This document shows, one piece after another, positions 48,492 to 60,956 of a stretch of 64,000 bases of DNA. Position 1 is the first letter of the stretch, and each line of letters starts with the position of its first letter. The stretch is from the NCBI GenBank assembly GCA_945643635.1, contig CALZFC010000279.1, positions 288,501 through 352,500 on the forward strand, written 5' to 3'. The notes beneath the pieces were generated by a model. It had not been told where the DNA came from, ran no database searches, and worked only from the letters and a program-made list of their open reading frames with translations. The translations under genes were made by a program, and so were the position numbers. The stretch comes from Allodiplogaster sudhausi. Lineage: Eukaryota; Nematoda; Chromadorea; Rhabditida; Diplogasteridae.

Positions 48492-49680
48492 GGAAGCAAG
48501 GTTGCCTGCACTACATACAGGTGGTACTCACCAGTATTGCCAATCAAAAGTATTTTGTAAGCTCTCTTAAGCAGCATCCATTTAACGCAATATTTAAAAC
48601 GAAGCAGAATTCGTCATCCTTCTGTTTGTTCCCATTTCATACTGCTTATGACTCTTCTTCTCCTAGAGCTTTTGCTCTTTCTGTCTTCATCTCGAATAGA
48701 TCACTTTCGTATTTACGAGACAAGACCAGGAGTGCTCTCGTTCCCTCTCCTTCCCTCCCCCCTCTCTCTCTCTCTCACCCTCTTTCACCCGTTCTTTCTC
48801 CAATCAAGAACGTATTCACCACGCCGCGCATAGATATTGAAGGGAACACTTTCTTCCCAAGTTAGAAATATTTTGTTTTCACGGAATCAAGCGCGCGGAG
48901 GCCAAAGTGCTTTACATTTTTGACTCTCTCACTTTGCAGGTAAAAAGGTTTACAATGATTTTTTTTTCACTCCATCCATCGTACCGTGCATTTCCTTGAT
49001 GCATCTATGTCTATGTTGTATATGCGTAGCTCAAATGACGTAGTAAAAACGAGTACATCTGTATCTATTTGAGAACGAATCTAATTCTTGCTTCAAAGTA
49101 AAGAAATATATAAGAGAGAACGAAAAGGAGCTGAGAGAGTGAATGTGGTTAGCTTGACGAGAGTGTAACTGGCAAAACGAGAGAAAGAGATAGAGAGAGA
49201 AAGAGATAGAGAGAGAGAGAGAGAGAGAGAGCAGGAAGTAAAAAAAAGCGCGTTCCCTGGGTGGTCTAGCAATAATGTTTCGACTGCCCACGAGTAGACA
49301 GAACAAATGGAAGCCAGTTTTATGCACTCTTTCGGCCGTATTTTTTGTGTCAGCGGCTTCTAAAGGATTAATTTTAACCGTCTCAGCACAACTACTAAAA
49401 TAAATACTAATGAATCTCTGGTAGACTTTCATATATCGATTTCTGCTACAGTGGTTATGACAAAAGTGATGCATATGTATATATGTTTTAAATACACATC
49501 GAATTATTGAATAGAAAAGATGTTGACTGATGTGCTGAAGATCCCCTTTTTTGGGTTGAAGGGACCATAAGCTGGTCTTTATCGTGCACATAAAATAAAC
49601 GTTTAGGTGGCATTCATTTTGAGCCGTGTGTAGATCGTTCACACTCGCATGATTTGGTTCTGTCACCCTGAATATAACAA
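45024..49680. other. Gene-poor region upstream of the MARCH6-like gene
   Basis: It includes the upstream side of the MARCH6-like gene. GA or CT tracts lie at about 46135-46175, 46298-46440, 46565-46625, 46885-46945, 48025-48063, 48305-48492 and 49120-49235. Homopolymer C runs lie near 47345 and a G run near 47866-47878. No exon with plausible splice sites and protein-like composition was found. Confidence 0.55.
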
Positions 49681-52600
49681 GTATAAATATCTCTCTCCTC
49701 GCTCTTTGCCCTAACTCTTCCTCTCTCTCTGTCCTTCTCTGTCTATCTCTCTCTCCTCTCCCCCTTTCATACCTACTTTCTGAGTCCTAGTTGTTGACTA
49801 CTCTTCTCATTCTGTCACTCCCACGGAACAATTACTGGTGCTCTTTCTGAATGGACCACCTCTCAACACATTTCATCTTCGTTTTTCCGACCATCCCTTT
49901 TGCAAGACAAAAGACTGGGGGAATTTTTTTAACTTAAATGTTATTTTATCGGTGGACACATACACATGTATGTATATAAACTATGCAGGTTGCTTCGTGC
50001 GGACCCTTTTCCGAATTAATGAAAAGATCGCTGAACCGAAAGTTCCCGAGTATGTATGTACATAGATACTTATTTACGCACCAAATACCCCATTACTCAT
50101 CCGATGTTATGGTTTACTTCCATTTCCTTAAAGGAGGCGAAAACTCAAAATTTTTGCTATTAGGATGATTCTGTGAATGTGTCCGGATTGAGCTTGCAAA
50201 TTCATCAGCAAAGAGCCAATGTTCTAAACTAAAAGTTAAAGGAGTATTTTCCATCCGAAAAGCGTTACCTGAACCTAAGGGAATATTAGTGTGTTGAAAA
50301 GAAATTTAAATTTAACAGTTGTCGCCAACTAAATTTCGGCCTAAGACGCTTGTTGGAGCAAAGTGGACCAGTGAGGGGTGAAATATGGTTCCATCAGCCG
50401 TGAAAGATATGCCGACACATGCACGATTCACTACCGGACGCAAACCGCTAATTTAAAATTGTCCAGGAAAATGCTTGCTTTACGATCTTGGCAAATTTCC
50501 AGGATCACATTGCTTAAACCTATCGTACTATAAGATCGGCCATTTCGTGTTAGGAGTTACCGGGTTTAAACCTCCTTTAAAGAAGGGCGATCACCGAAAA
50601 ATTGCAATTGTATGTTCAAACGTGCAAAGGTTTCAAACGGAAGTCCATTTAATTACTCAAAAAAGTACGGTAGATGAGATCGCTAAAGTAGCGCTGATTT
50701 CGAAGCGAGAAGTTATTGCTCGTTTACTAATTTCATACTGTTTTGCATAATATTTTTTAGTTTATTGTAGAATATTCACATACGAAAGGGATAAAGTATG
50801 AAACAAACAAATGTCTTAAAATATTTGTAAATTGAATCTTCCCGCGATGGGTAAGTGGCAGCAAATCTACTGTCGAGTGCTGTAACACCACGTTTTTGCA
50901 CTGACACCAATCACAAATTCATTCAAAAATTGCATTTTCAAGTATCTTAAACTTGAATATGGAACTTTTTTATGCTTTTTCATTTGCCTTTTCTTTTTCC
51001 TCATGCCCGAGACTATTCGAAAATTGCAAAGATGTTTCAGAAATCGGCAATTACTTTTCGGTGATCGCCCTCCTTTAACTTCGTTTACATCGGGAGCATC
51101 CCTGAGGATAGAGACAAAAAGAGAGCTCTCTCCATCCCCTTCCCATATCTCTCCCATTCTATCTCATTCTCTCTTCACTCTCTATCTCTCTCTATCTATC
51201 TCTCTCTCTCTCTCTTTATCTCTTTCTTTATGTGGTCTTTCCTCTTTGTGCAACAATTTAGCCCCAACCTAACATACAGTAACACCTACACATCTTCAAT
51301 CATTCAATTCGTTCTCTGGTTGATGGTTGATGTTAGAATCTGTATCTATGAACAGAGGTCAACGCCTGTTTCTTTTATCAAGATAAACGAGTGTTCACTA
51401 GTCGTTCGTCCATCCTCTCGCTCTCCCTCTCTACATCTCTTCCCTTCTATCTCACTATCTCTCTATCTATCTCAATCTTTCTCTTTATCTCTATCTCTCT
51501 CTATTTCTCTCACTCTCTCCCCTCCACATTACACTGCATTCTTGAGATGCATGGCCTCAGAGACCATTCTCGGAATGGCACTTCCGGTGCCAGACAATCC
51601 TTTTTGACCGTATAGAAGGCAATAGCCTCAGGCGATGAGTAATTCATTGCGCTCTACATGCATGTCTTTATCGCTCGTTATCCTTGCACTATCTGCTCGC
51701 GTACGGAAGGAAAGGGTAGAAGTCGGAGAAAGACAGAGAAAGAGAGCGAGAGAGAGAGAGAAGGAGAGATAGAAAGAGAGGAGAGGGAGAGAGAGAGGGA
51801 AAGAGAGGGAGAGAGAGCACGCGTTAGTGAGAAAAAGAGGCATCTCTAAAAAAAAGAATTTGCGTGAATGTTCACGCATGCATTTTTGATCAACCCAACA
51901 AACGACAGGCCACTTTACATAAACTTTCGTTATGTACATTAAACGGCTTCGTTGGCAGTAGTGATGACTTCGTTGACGACTCTGCTAAATCATATACTAG
52001 ACTTTTTCCTCTCACACCGGCGTGCGTTTGATGTGGCTTCTGTTTTTCTCGAGTCTTCCAACTTCTGTCTTGAACAAGTGAAAAGCACTCTAATCTAAAC
52101 ATAGGGACATGGTATGAATGTGAGAGGCAAGATTTCAGGAGTGTCATCATACGAACGAGAGAGCGTGAGAGGCAGAGATAACGAGAAAGAAGGAGAAAAG
52201 AAAAGAAAGAGAGAAAGAAAGAGAAAAGAAAGAGAAAGAGAGAGAATGAGAGAGGCCAATTAAGCTCTTCCCCACTCTGCATTCTCATGTTGACGTCTGG
52301 CAGAGTTCATAATGTGCACGCTGGCTTAGAATGTACACGTGTAATCCGAGCGAGCAACGCGTCCCTCCTTTCTCTCTCTCTTCTTCTTCTTCTTCTATCT
52401 CTCCTCTCCCTTTCTCTCTCTCTCTCACTCTCCCATTCTTACTCTTCCATTCCTTGCATGATTCATAAGAATCTCAGCACATGCCGTACTCCTGCAACTT
52501 CCGGGTCCTTCCCTCCTTTGCATATCCATTTTCTTCTTCTTGCTTTTGTCTGGTGTTCCATGACTATTCTTAAGAAATGTGAGATGTGAATGCTCCCGCA

Positions 52601-55564
52601 TGGAGAAGAAAGAATTCTATTTATGAGCACCCGGTCCATCCTCCTCCCCCCCCCCCTCCCCCCTACTATGCTATCTTCTGCAAGCTCCCATAACAACATG
52701 ACGACATGCTAATAACAATTTATAATTCTGATTACGTTGAGGATACTGTAATCATATGGGCCTTCCAATCGAGATGAACTATAAGAATTGTCAAGTGCTC
52801 TTCTTATTTTTTTCATGTTAACTACTGGGGTTTGAAAGAAAATCTGTCAATTTATTAATTCATTTAATTTATAATATGACTCACTTTTTCCATAAAAATT
52901 AACACCACACGCTTAAGGCCAATAGTGCCAAGTCTTCGCTCTTTCTCCATCACTGAGCAATCACTGACCCTTTCGATTTTTCTAATCGAGCAAAACGGGA
53001 CCTTGGAGGAGCTTACTGAAATTCTTCTTTCGTCGTTCTCTGCTTCATTGTGGCTGTTTTCAGGGGCGAAAGAAGGGTATGACGGAACAAAGTGGAAAAG
53101 CGGGCAATAACCCCCGGCAAGGATGAGCAAAAGACATGGTATTTTCCTCTCTCTCACTCTCTCTCACTCTCCTTCTTCTCGTCTTTCTACGCTCTCTTTT
53201 CTTCCTCAGATTCTCTCTCTCTCTCTCTCGTTTTTTTTCCACATCCGTCAGCTGGAGACCATTATTTTAGCTGTTGTCATACATACTCGATATGCATACA
53301 AATACTAGCAGCATTTGCAACAGCCTATTATAATGACGGGTACAATTACCCTAAAATAGACCTAGCTAGGGAATGAAAATGAAAAGAAGTAGGGAGTCTT
53401 TTGTGAAAGAATTTTTTGTCTCTTTATTACTACAGTAGGAAGCAATTTTAATTCGTCTTGTTGATCGCCACCAAATATTACAAACCAAATATACATTTGA
53501 AGAAATCTGTGGATCAAGCACTGGAGCTTAATTATTTTTTATGAAAAGAAGGTAGAGGGGCAAAGTGGCCGAATCCTCCGTCCTTCCGCTGCCACGTTTC
53601 TGTCCATCCATCAGGGGGGATCGTGCTCTTCATTTGCCGCCGTCCGTTCGTCCTGTCATTCTTCTTTTCTTTACATCAGTCATGTTCCTTCTCTCTCACA
53701 CTCTCTCTCTCTCTTTCTCTCTTTTTCTATTTCACTATCCTTCTCTCTACTCTCTCTCTCTATCTCGCTCTCTCTTTCTCCTTATATATTTCTCTGTCTA
53801 TTTCTACTTTTCTCTCATTCTACATCTCTCTATTTCTCTCTCTCTCTCCCTTTCTGTCCACATCACCGTCAAATATTCCCGTGTATCGTGCTTTCGCAGT
53901 CGCGCTCTGTAAGTATTTTGGCTCGCTGGCACCGAAGAAACGGAACGAGGAATTGGCCAAAATCCGGGAGGTTTGACACCAAAAAAGGGGATAGACGGCA
54001 ATCATAGAGAGAGTGAGAAAGAGAGAGAGAGAGAGAACAAGAGTAAAAGAGAGTCGTCTACAAAATACTGAGAGTGAAAACAATAGCGAGAAGTAAACAT
54101 GAAGTACGATAAAACAAGCAAAAGAATTATATGAACAAGACCGAGAGGTTTGATGTTTGTTTTTTTCTAACTATTTAGCGTGTGCCTTATTTGAAATCAT
54201 TTGCTAGTACAGATAGAATAAATATCAACAAAATTGTTTAATTTCATATTTTTTAACTTTGACACTTGAGATAAGGCCATTTTTTAGACAATTTGGACAA
54301 GAGGCCATGAAGCCACCTGAGATTAAACTTCCCGGAACGGCCATTTGTGTTCTTTTGGCATGTAAGATGCTGTGTGTATCCCTCGCTTTCTCTCTCTCTC
54401 TCTCCCTCTCTCTCCCTCTTGTAATGGTCGGTTATAGCAAAGTGCGTAGGTGAGGTATTACTTTTCCGGCCTGCTCCCCCCTGGCCACTGGCAATGCATG
54501 GTCAAACCTACTATTTTCCGCCGTAACCCTTCAACCCTTGTAATGACTGGCCATTTTGACTGCATCAGGGATCGAGATGTGCCGAACTCGACTTGATATT
54601 CAGTTTTGAATGATGTTGGCAAATGTTAAGAATAGGCTCTGCCCACCCGTCCGCCTTACGGAGTCAACAACTCCCATGTGTACATGCGCATCTCGATTTT
54701 TTTCGAGCGCTGACGATTTAGGCCTTATCGTTAGCGGACAATTACGTGTACATATGTATACTGGCGTCATCTTCGTAGTCATACAGTATCAAAGACGACC
54801 GAAATGTCGTCTTCTGTCAAATAGGCTCCACCCACCCGTCCGCTACGTGCATGCTAGAAAACAGATTAGAGAGGAAAGACGTCCGTAATGTCGCCAAGAC
54901 GTGCGGCGTACAGATTCATAATCGTGCTTTATTGCCAACCGACCCCGTTGGTGATTCTTCCTCAGTCTCATCCCCTTGGGTGCGCGTCTACCTGAGCGAA
55001 GTTCTTATGAATCTGACCGATCCTCTCAATTATTGCAGAAGCCTCTGAAACGAAATATCCATTTTTTGCATCAAACTTGTTGTCCACGAGGCACCTGCTT
55101 TATGCAAAATATTTTTTTTCCTATTGAGCCATTCTTTCTAGGTTCTAGAATTTATTTTTTTTACACCATTAGCTTCTTTTCATGATACTCATAAAGCGCT
55201 GCAGATGCCATTTTTTGGCTGCTAAAAGGCTGCCCTATACTAGCGAGAGATTCGGATAAATTCGTATCACCGCGTTTGTCATTCTTATTTAGTATTTTCT
55301 CCATTGCTCAGTCCTCTTTATTTCCCAATATCTCACTCTTTTTTTTACTTCATCATTCGTTTTCTCTCTCACTCTTGTGCTCTCCCTTTCTTACCCGCTG
55401 TCTCTGGTTCCATTTCTCGCTCCATCTCTCCTCTCCATCATGTCATCCATCTGTATTGTATTCATATCATCTTTTTTTAAGGAGCGGATGTTTTCTAGTT
55501 CAATGCTTCAGATCTTTGCACATCTATTTTTTTGCTGTTATTGCATTCTTTTTTTTCGTCATTG

Positions 55565-55608
<44 letters not shown>

Positions 55609-56660
55609 ATTTTCCCTTCTCTCTCTGTCTCTCTCTCTCCCGCGCGCTCTCTCTCTCTCTCCCTTTCTCGTCTCCGCATTTCTTGTTTTTCCAGCCTATC
55701 CTTCTCTTCTTACCATTCTCAACAATTGCGATCCTGGTTATCTTTTTTTCTCAAATTTGTACTCGATGTCTGCAGTTACACTACGTGCGTTCATGACCAA
55801 ACATATAAAATTCGTATTGGATATATAAGAAATGTTCAGGCACGTTCCTTCTCCTCTCAAATAGGTGATAATTGTAGCGAAATCATTAGTGGAATAATAT
55901 GGTCAAGAACGAGAACGAAGGCATCGAGGCAATAGACAAAATGGGCCATGTATAAGGCAGAGAGATATGAGTGAGAGAGAGAGAGAGGAAAGATGGTGAT
56001 TAGAAAAAGAGAAAAGAGAGAATAAATAGCGAACGAGGAAGAAAGAGAAGAGAGAGGGAGAATTAGTAAAAGAGAAAAACGAGAAAGAGAAAATGGAACA
56101 TCTCATCATTTCATTCCATGTTGCATTGTGATAGACAGCCCATAATCAGTCATCCGCCTTCTTCAAAGAAAAAAATGAATCTTTTCGTCTTCTCCACGAC
56201 ACACTTCCGGTCTGCCACTCGGGAACACTTTCCTCATTTTAGCATTTTTGCACCAGACACGCATCATCTCTTTATTCGCTTTTCGGTCAAAAACTCACTT
56301 GACGTCATAGCGCTCGCATTCTTTCCCTAGCGGAAGAATAAACAGAAAGGCAGCATAAGAAAGGGTTTAGAAATCCTGTACGATAGTTTTCGAGCGGGGC
56401 AAGAACCTGGTCACAGTTTTCGAGCAAAAGCTAGAACCTAAGACCGTGCACAAATATGCTTAAGAAGCGGTTCAAGTTCGAGGTGGTCTTTTAAATCCTC
56501 GCTTGGTCCCGCCAGAGGATCCTGGCGCGAATGTTTGCTTGAAAGGGGGGGGGGGTGAAGAACGACAGCGCAAGAGTGTCATAACTCTTTGGCCTTGAAA
56601 AGCCTGGCTCATTAGCGATCATCTTCATCGGTACGACGATGTAAGTCGAGACAACGCAGA
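49681..56660. other. Gene-poor region, CT/GA-rich
   Basis: CT tracts lie at about 49690-49760, 51130-51235, 51415-51530, 52368-52440, 53143-53235, 53690-53860, 54385-54420 and 55565-55680. GA tracts lie at about 51730-51840, 52140-52255, 54005-54055 and 55965-56100. A C-run lies at about 52645-52665. A dispersed direct repeat (GGCTCTGCCCACCCGTCCGC and a close copy) lies at 54634 and 54823. A short inverted repeat links about 50580-50610 with about 51045-51075. No gene is supported. Confidence 0.55.
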
Positions 56661-57189
56661 AGTCAGCCATGTTTGCTGTCTCCTCTCTTTCTCTCTTTCT
56701 CTCTTTCTCACTCTCCCTCTTTATCTCACTCTTTCCCGCATTCCCTCTCCCCCTCTCATCTCTCTCTCATCTCCCTCCTCCGATCTCTCCTCTTTCATCC
56801 AAGCTTTACCTCGTCGCATATCTGAAACCCTTAGCCTCATATCACAACGTGCCAAGTTGTCAACTTCACACTACACAGAGGCAGGGAGATTTGCGCATTT
56901 GATCATATTCTTCTTCTTCTTCTTTCATCAAGGTTTCGACTGCGCTAGCATAATTAAGCATGTATTCCAATTTGAAATACGTACCTTTTTTTGCAACAAA
57001 ATTTGTCCCCTCTGAAAAGAACTCCAATGAATGTCTTCCATGGCGATATATGTACATACATATTTTATGAAGAATAAGATGAATTTGATTGGTCGTTGAA
57101 AGAGGGAGAGGCCGGCTATTTTGAGCAAGGCGCTCCATGGCAGCCACTGTGGATAGTGCAGAAAAGGTGCTCGTCGATATTCCAACTTT

Positions 57190-57228
<39 letters not shown>

Positions 57229-60200
57229 TCACTCTCTCACTTCCTATCTCACTCTGTTGCCTCTCCCTCAATCATCTTCTATCTTTGTTTTCAACTTGTA
57301 ACTTGGCCCTTTCGCCCCTGATGAGATGCCATGCTAATGTTGTTGATGGCCAAAAAAACCAATGTGATCAAAGTCGAGATATTCCAGTTTATTCACCCCA
57401 TTCTTAATCAATACCTTTTTTTCCGCTACAGCCATTACTCGACTCCCCCCTCGTTATAATATAAACTCGTTCTCGAAATCCTATTCTTTTGTCCTTCTTA
57501 AGAGAGCCCCAATTTCTTATGGTGTTAGTTTCTTTTGCAGATGCACTTGCCAGTTAAGTATTTTCATCTTTTTCATCGCGTGGGCGGGCGCCTCTCCCTA
57601 TCCGTAGGAAAGAATCTGCCTTCACTTACAATTAGAATGAGGCGTTCTTTGTGGAAGGGGCTTTCATGGCTGACTTGTGATGAGCAGATCATGAACGAGA
57701 TGGCATGGCTTAGTGCTTTGGCAGTGGGTAACCTCGCCTGCCAGAGGGGAGCAGCCCCGGTTCTGTCTTGGCTGGGAGCGCTCTCTGCGCATGTGTGGGC
57801 GGAGGGTGAAAGCTCCTGGACCAGAGGCTGAATAAGCAATGTGGGATGCCGCGGGAGCTGTATGGTGTGAGGATAGGGTTTGAGGGAGACCTTCTGGGTT
57901 ACGACGCACGCGGGGAGAGGCTTTCATATTCACAATTGAAGCCAGGAGCTACTCAGACAGACAGACGCCGGCCGCCGCTGAAGCATTGCAGATACTTTCC
58001 TTTCTTTCCTTGCTATCTCTCTCTCTGTATTTTCCTCATCATAGTCCTAGCCTCTATTTCTCTCTCTCTCTCTCTCTCTCTAACGCTCTCTCGCTTATCT
58101 CTATCCTCCCACTCTTTCCGCCACCTTTCTCTTCAATATACATAAAAATCTGTGTCTCATATTTTCTTGCTGGCCAAAAGTAATGCGTACCCTCTAAAAA
58201 GTAATAAGTACGAAGCGAGTAATTTCATTGATGTTTTTTTTAAAACCAGACTTAGGCAATTAGGTTTATCGCATATTTTTAATTGTAACTTTTGCCCGAA
58301 TCCTGATAACTAATATAAAATAGTCACGTACAAGTGTGTACTACGTAATCATGTATCTATTGGAAGAAACTATGCACATTTTGTTCCCAAGCACTAAGAA
58401 GACTTAATGATGCATGTGTGGGCTGCCCTTCTGAAGCGGAGTTAATTTACCCGCCTGTTAGAGACATCTCGCGCGCATTAATACTGCTATTGGATCTTTG
58501 TTGTAGAACTGCCATAAAGAAAAAAGGCTTCATCAAAGACGTAAGAAAAGGAATCTGCCATATTCAAAGCTACATATTACAGATTTACGGAAAATACTGA
58601 TATTTTGAATGCGCAATTACGGGCTCAGAAATTAGAGGATGAATCGAAAGGAATACATTGACATCTCCAGTTTCATTTGGACAAACGGCATGATTGGGAA
58701 TGTCACGTTCTGAGAAACTCTTCCTTGCCTTGTATCGCCTTTGATCAACGGGTGTTTTGTATTCATGACTTCTCATGGATGCTTTGCCGTCGATCTCGAC
58801 TACATTCTCGCACATTTGGCGCCGCCAGAATTGTTTGCTTCTAATCGGAAATCATTTTTATCCACGGCCTGTTAGAGCGAATGAAATATTAGCGCTTTAA
58901 CAAATGTACTAGCCAACAGTCGATATTAAAGGTATTTTTGAATTATTTTTGAGCCATTCGATATTTACCTCCTGTTTTATATCTCCATTTCCTCTCTTCT
59001 GTCTCTCCCCACTCTCTCAGTCTTCTATCTCATGCTCCAATCTCTATTTCTCTCACGAAACCTTTGACCAGCAGACCCGATCGCGCGCAAGTGCTGTAGC
59101 TCCTCCCCCGGGGATCGCTTCCTTGCTCTCTTTTGCTCTCGGTTTTCCTCTCTCTTCACTTCTCTTTCTCTCTCCTCCCGCTTCATCTCTTCTTCATGTC
59201 TCCTTAGTGTCCTTCACGACCATCAGAACATGCTTGGCGGTTTCTTCGTGTCTGTCCCTGACAGCAACACACATTACGCCTAGTACTTCTGAACGAGAGC
59301 ACTCTGACGATCTCTCTCAACCGGACTTTATCTCTTTTTTTATCTCTCTCTCTCTCACTTTCTCTTTCTATTTCGCCCTCATTTTCTCTTTGTTTCTCTT
59401 TCTCTCCGTCAATTTCTCTTTTTCTTTCTATCTCTCTTCGCTCTCTCCCTCTCATTTGTGCCCGATACTCATATTTTTAACATACAATTATTGTAGAGGT
59501 TTTTTCAAGCATTAGTCAATTGTCAACTGGTTCTCGATAGCCGAGAATAGTTCGACAATGTTCACTAGATTTCATTCTGCCAAAATCGTTCGCATTATTT
59601 CTTGACACAAAAAATTCGAACAATAAATAAAGTTGCATAGCTGATATAAGAACTTTTGGTTATGGCTTTTTTAGCCTATTGTTTAGTTAAGCACTAATCA
59701 TAAATCGCTCTTTAGCGAAATGATGCGCAGTTCCAGCATATTCTGACAAGTCCACTTTTCAAGCTGCCCGTTTGTCGTCATCTTTGAGTGCGTAATATCC
59801 GCCTCCATAATGGTGATCTGTTCACCTCAGTATTTCAGTTTTCCTTCTCTGACCCTCTGACTCCCTCATTATCTCTACGCTGTGTCGATTCGTCGAATGA
59901 ACATGTTCTTTAGCACGGAATGGCTTCAAGTTTTCCTCTAAAAAAGGAAGGAGAAAGAGAAGAACGGCATGCGTGACAGTGTCGTGTTACGTCCAAGGCT
60001 TCAGAAGCCTTTTCTGATTCGTGAATATCCCTTCAGTTATCCCGGCTTATCCGCTATCCGATTCGGTCCTCCTTTTTTTCCTCTCTCGCCGGCTCAGAGG
60101 TCTTACATATCACACAGTACCCAAGGCAGTGAACTTAGTTCCTGTACGCATATTCGTACTCTGACATGCCACCTGGATTAAGTACTGCTATTCTTAGCTT

Positions 60201-60710
60201 CTATGACATCCCAACTAAGCCACCTCCCTCACAAACCACAGTTTGACTTTATCAGGCCCCGCCCATTTTGATACCAACAGAAAAGAGAGGGAGGATAAGT
60301 AAAGCTACCAACACAACATGACTTCTCGTTCGTCTTGTTGTCCCGGATGTCACAACTACATATGATTCCATACTCAGTCTGCACAGAGAGACAGCCTCAC
60401 ACACATTTGCCTCATCACTTTCTGCTGCTTATTTGAGATATTTTTTCCGACTTTCGCAGATGTTTTTATGAACTCGCTTGTTCAGTCTTTTAGGGGTGAT
60501 TATGATGTGAATATCATAAGATCAACGTTCTTTAAAAAGCGAACAATGGGGAGGGAAACCCAGACGTCCTCGAGCACACACTTTTCTATGTTGCATTCTT
60601 AGTTGTGACTTACGCTTGGTTGCCATTCGCATTCCTTTCCAAACCTGACCAGACGATCGCATTTATTATGTGCATAGCGAAGTACACCAACAGTCTATTC
60701 TCTTCCATTT
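56661..60710. other. Gene-poor region upstream of the GPCR exon
   Basis: CT tracts lie at about 56680-56800, 57190-57270, 58010-58130 and 59130-59460, with a G run near 56546. Open frames at 57535-57831 and 58949-59515 look non-coding. The region may contain the promoter or a 5' untranslated exon of the GPCR gene, since that gene's first coding exon is preceded by a splice acceptor. Confidence 0.5.
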
Positions 60711-60816
60711 CTAGGCAGAACTCGCACAGGTGCGTGTGCCGCACCAAAGGAAGACACCGGTCGGAAACTCAACCGGTCTCGGTTGCGGAAATACGGACTG
60801 AGCCAAAAAGTCGGCC

Positions 60817-60956
60817 ATGAACTGCTCGTCGATCCCGCCTCCGCCGCCGCCCGACATGTCGTTCACCCTTTCGATTCTCTGGATCATTCTTATCTACGCC
60901 GCCGTCTTCACCATTGCTCTCGTGGGCAACGTCACGATGTTCCTCATTCTCTGCAG
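60817..60956 (+). CDS. First coding exon of a rhodopsin-family GPCR (probable neuropeptide-type)
   Basis: The ATG at 60817 opens a 46-codon exon. It begins MNCSSIPPPPPPDMSF, a short extracellular N-terminus with an N-glycosylation site (NCS), followed by one transmembrane helix: LSILWIILIYAAVFTIALVG, then NVTMFLILCR. The small residues before G-N, the GN pair of TM1 and the hydrophobic end match TM1 of class A peptide-receptor GPCRs. It ends in phase 2 at a canonical donor (TGCAG|GTACCG). Upstream, TTTCTAG at about 60712 looks like an acceptor, so the leader is spliced or trans-spliced. Exons for TM2-TM7 (for example an NLALAD-like motif) were not found between 60957 and 64000, so the gene must continue beyond the window across a long intron. 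The family call rests on one helix only. Confidence 0.65.

Noticed and set aside
49031..49666. 211-codon minus-strand frame
   Set aside because: Starts in unique DNA but has non-protein-like composition, runs into the GA repeat and has no recognisable domain.
57535..57831. 98-codon plus-strand frame
   Set aside because: The overlapping minus-strand frame is equally long; no domain, no splice or promoter context.
58949..59515. 188-codon plus-strand frame
   Set aside because: Ser/Phe/Leu-rich CT-repeat frame without family signal.
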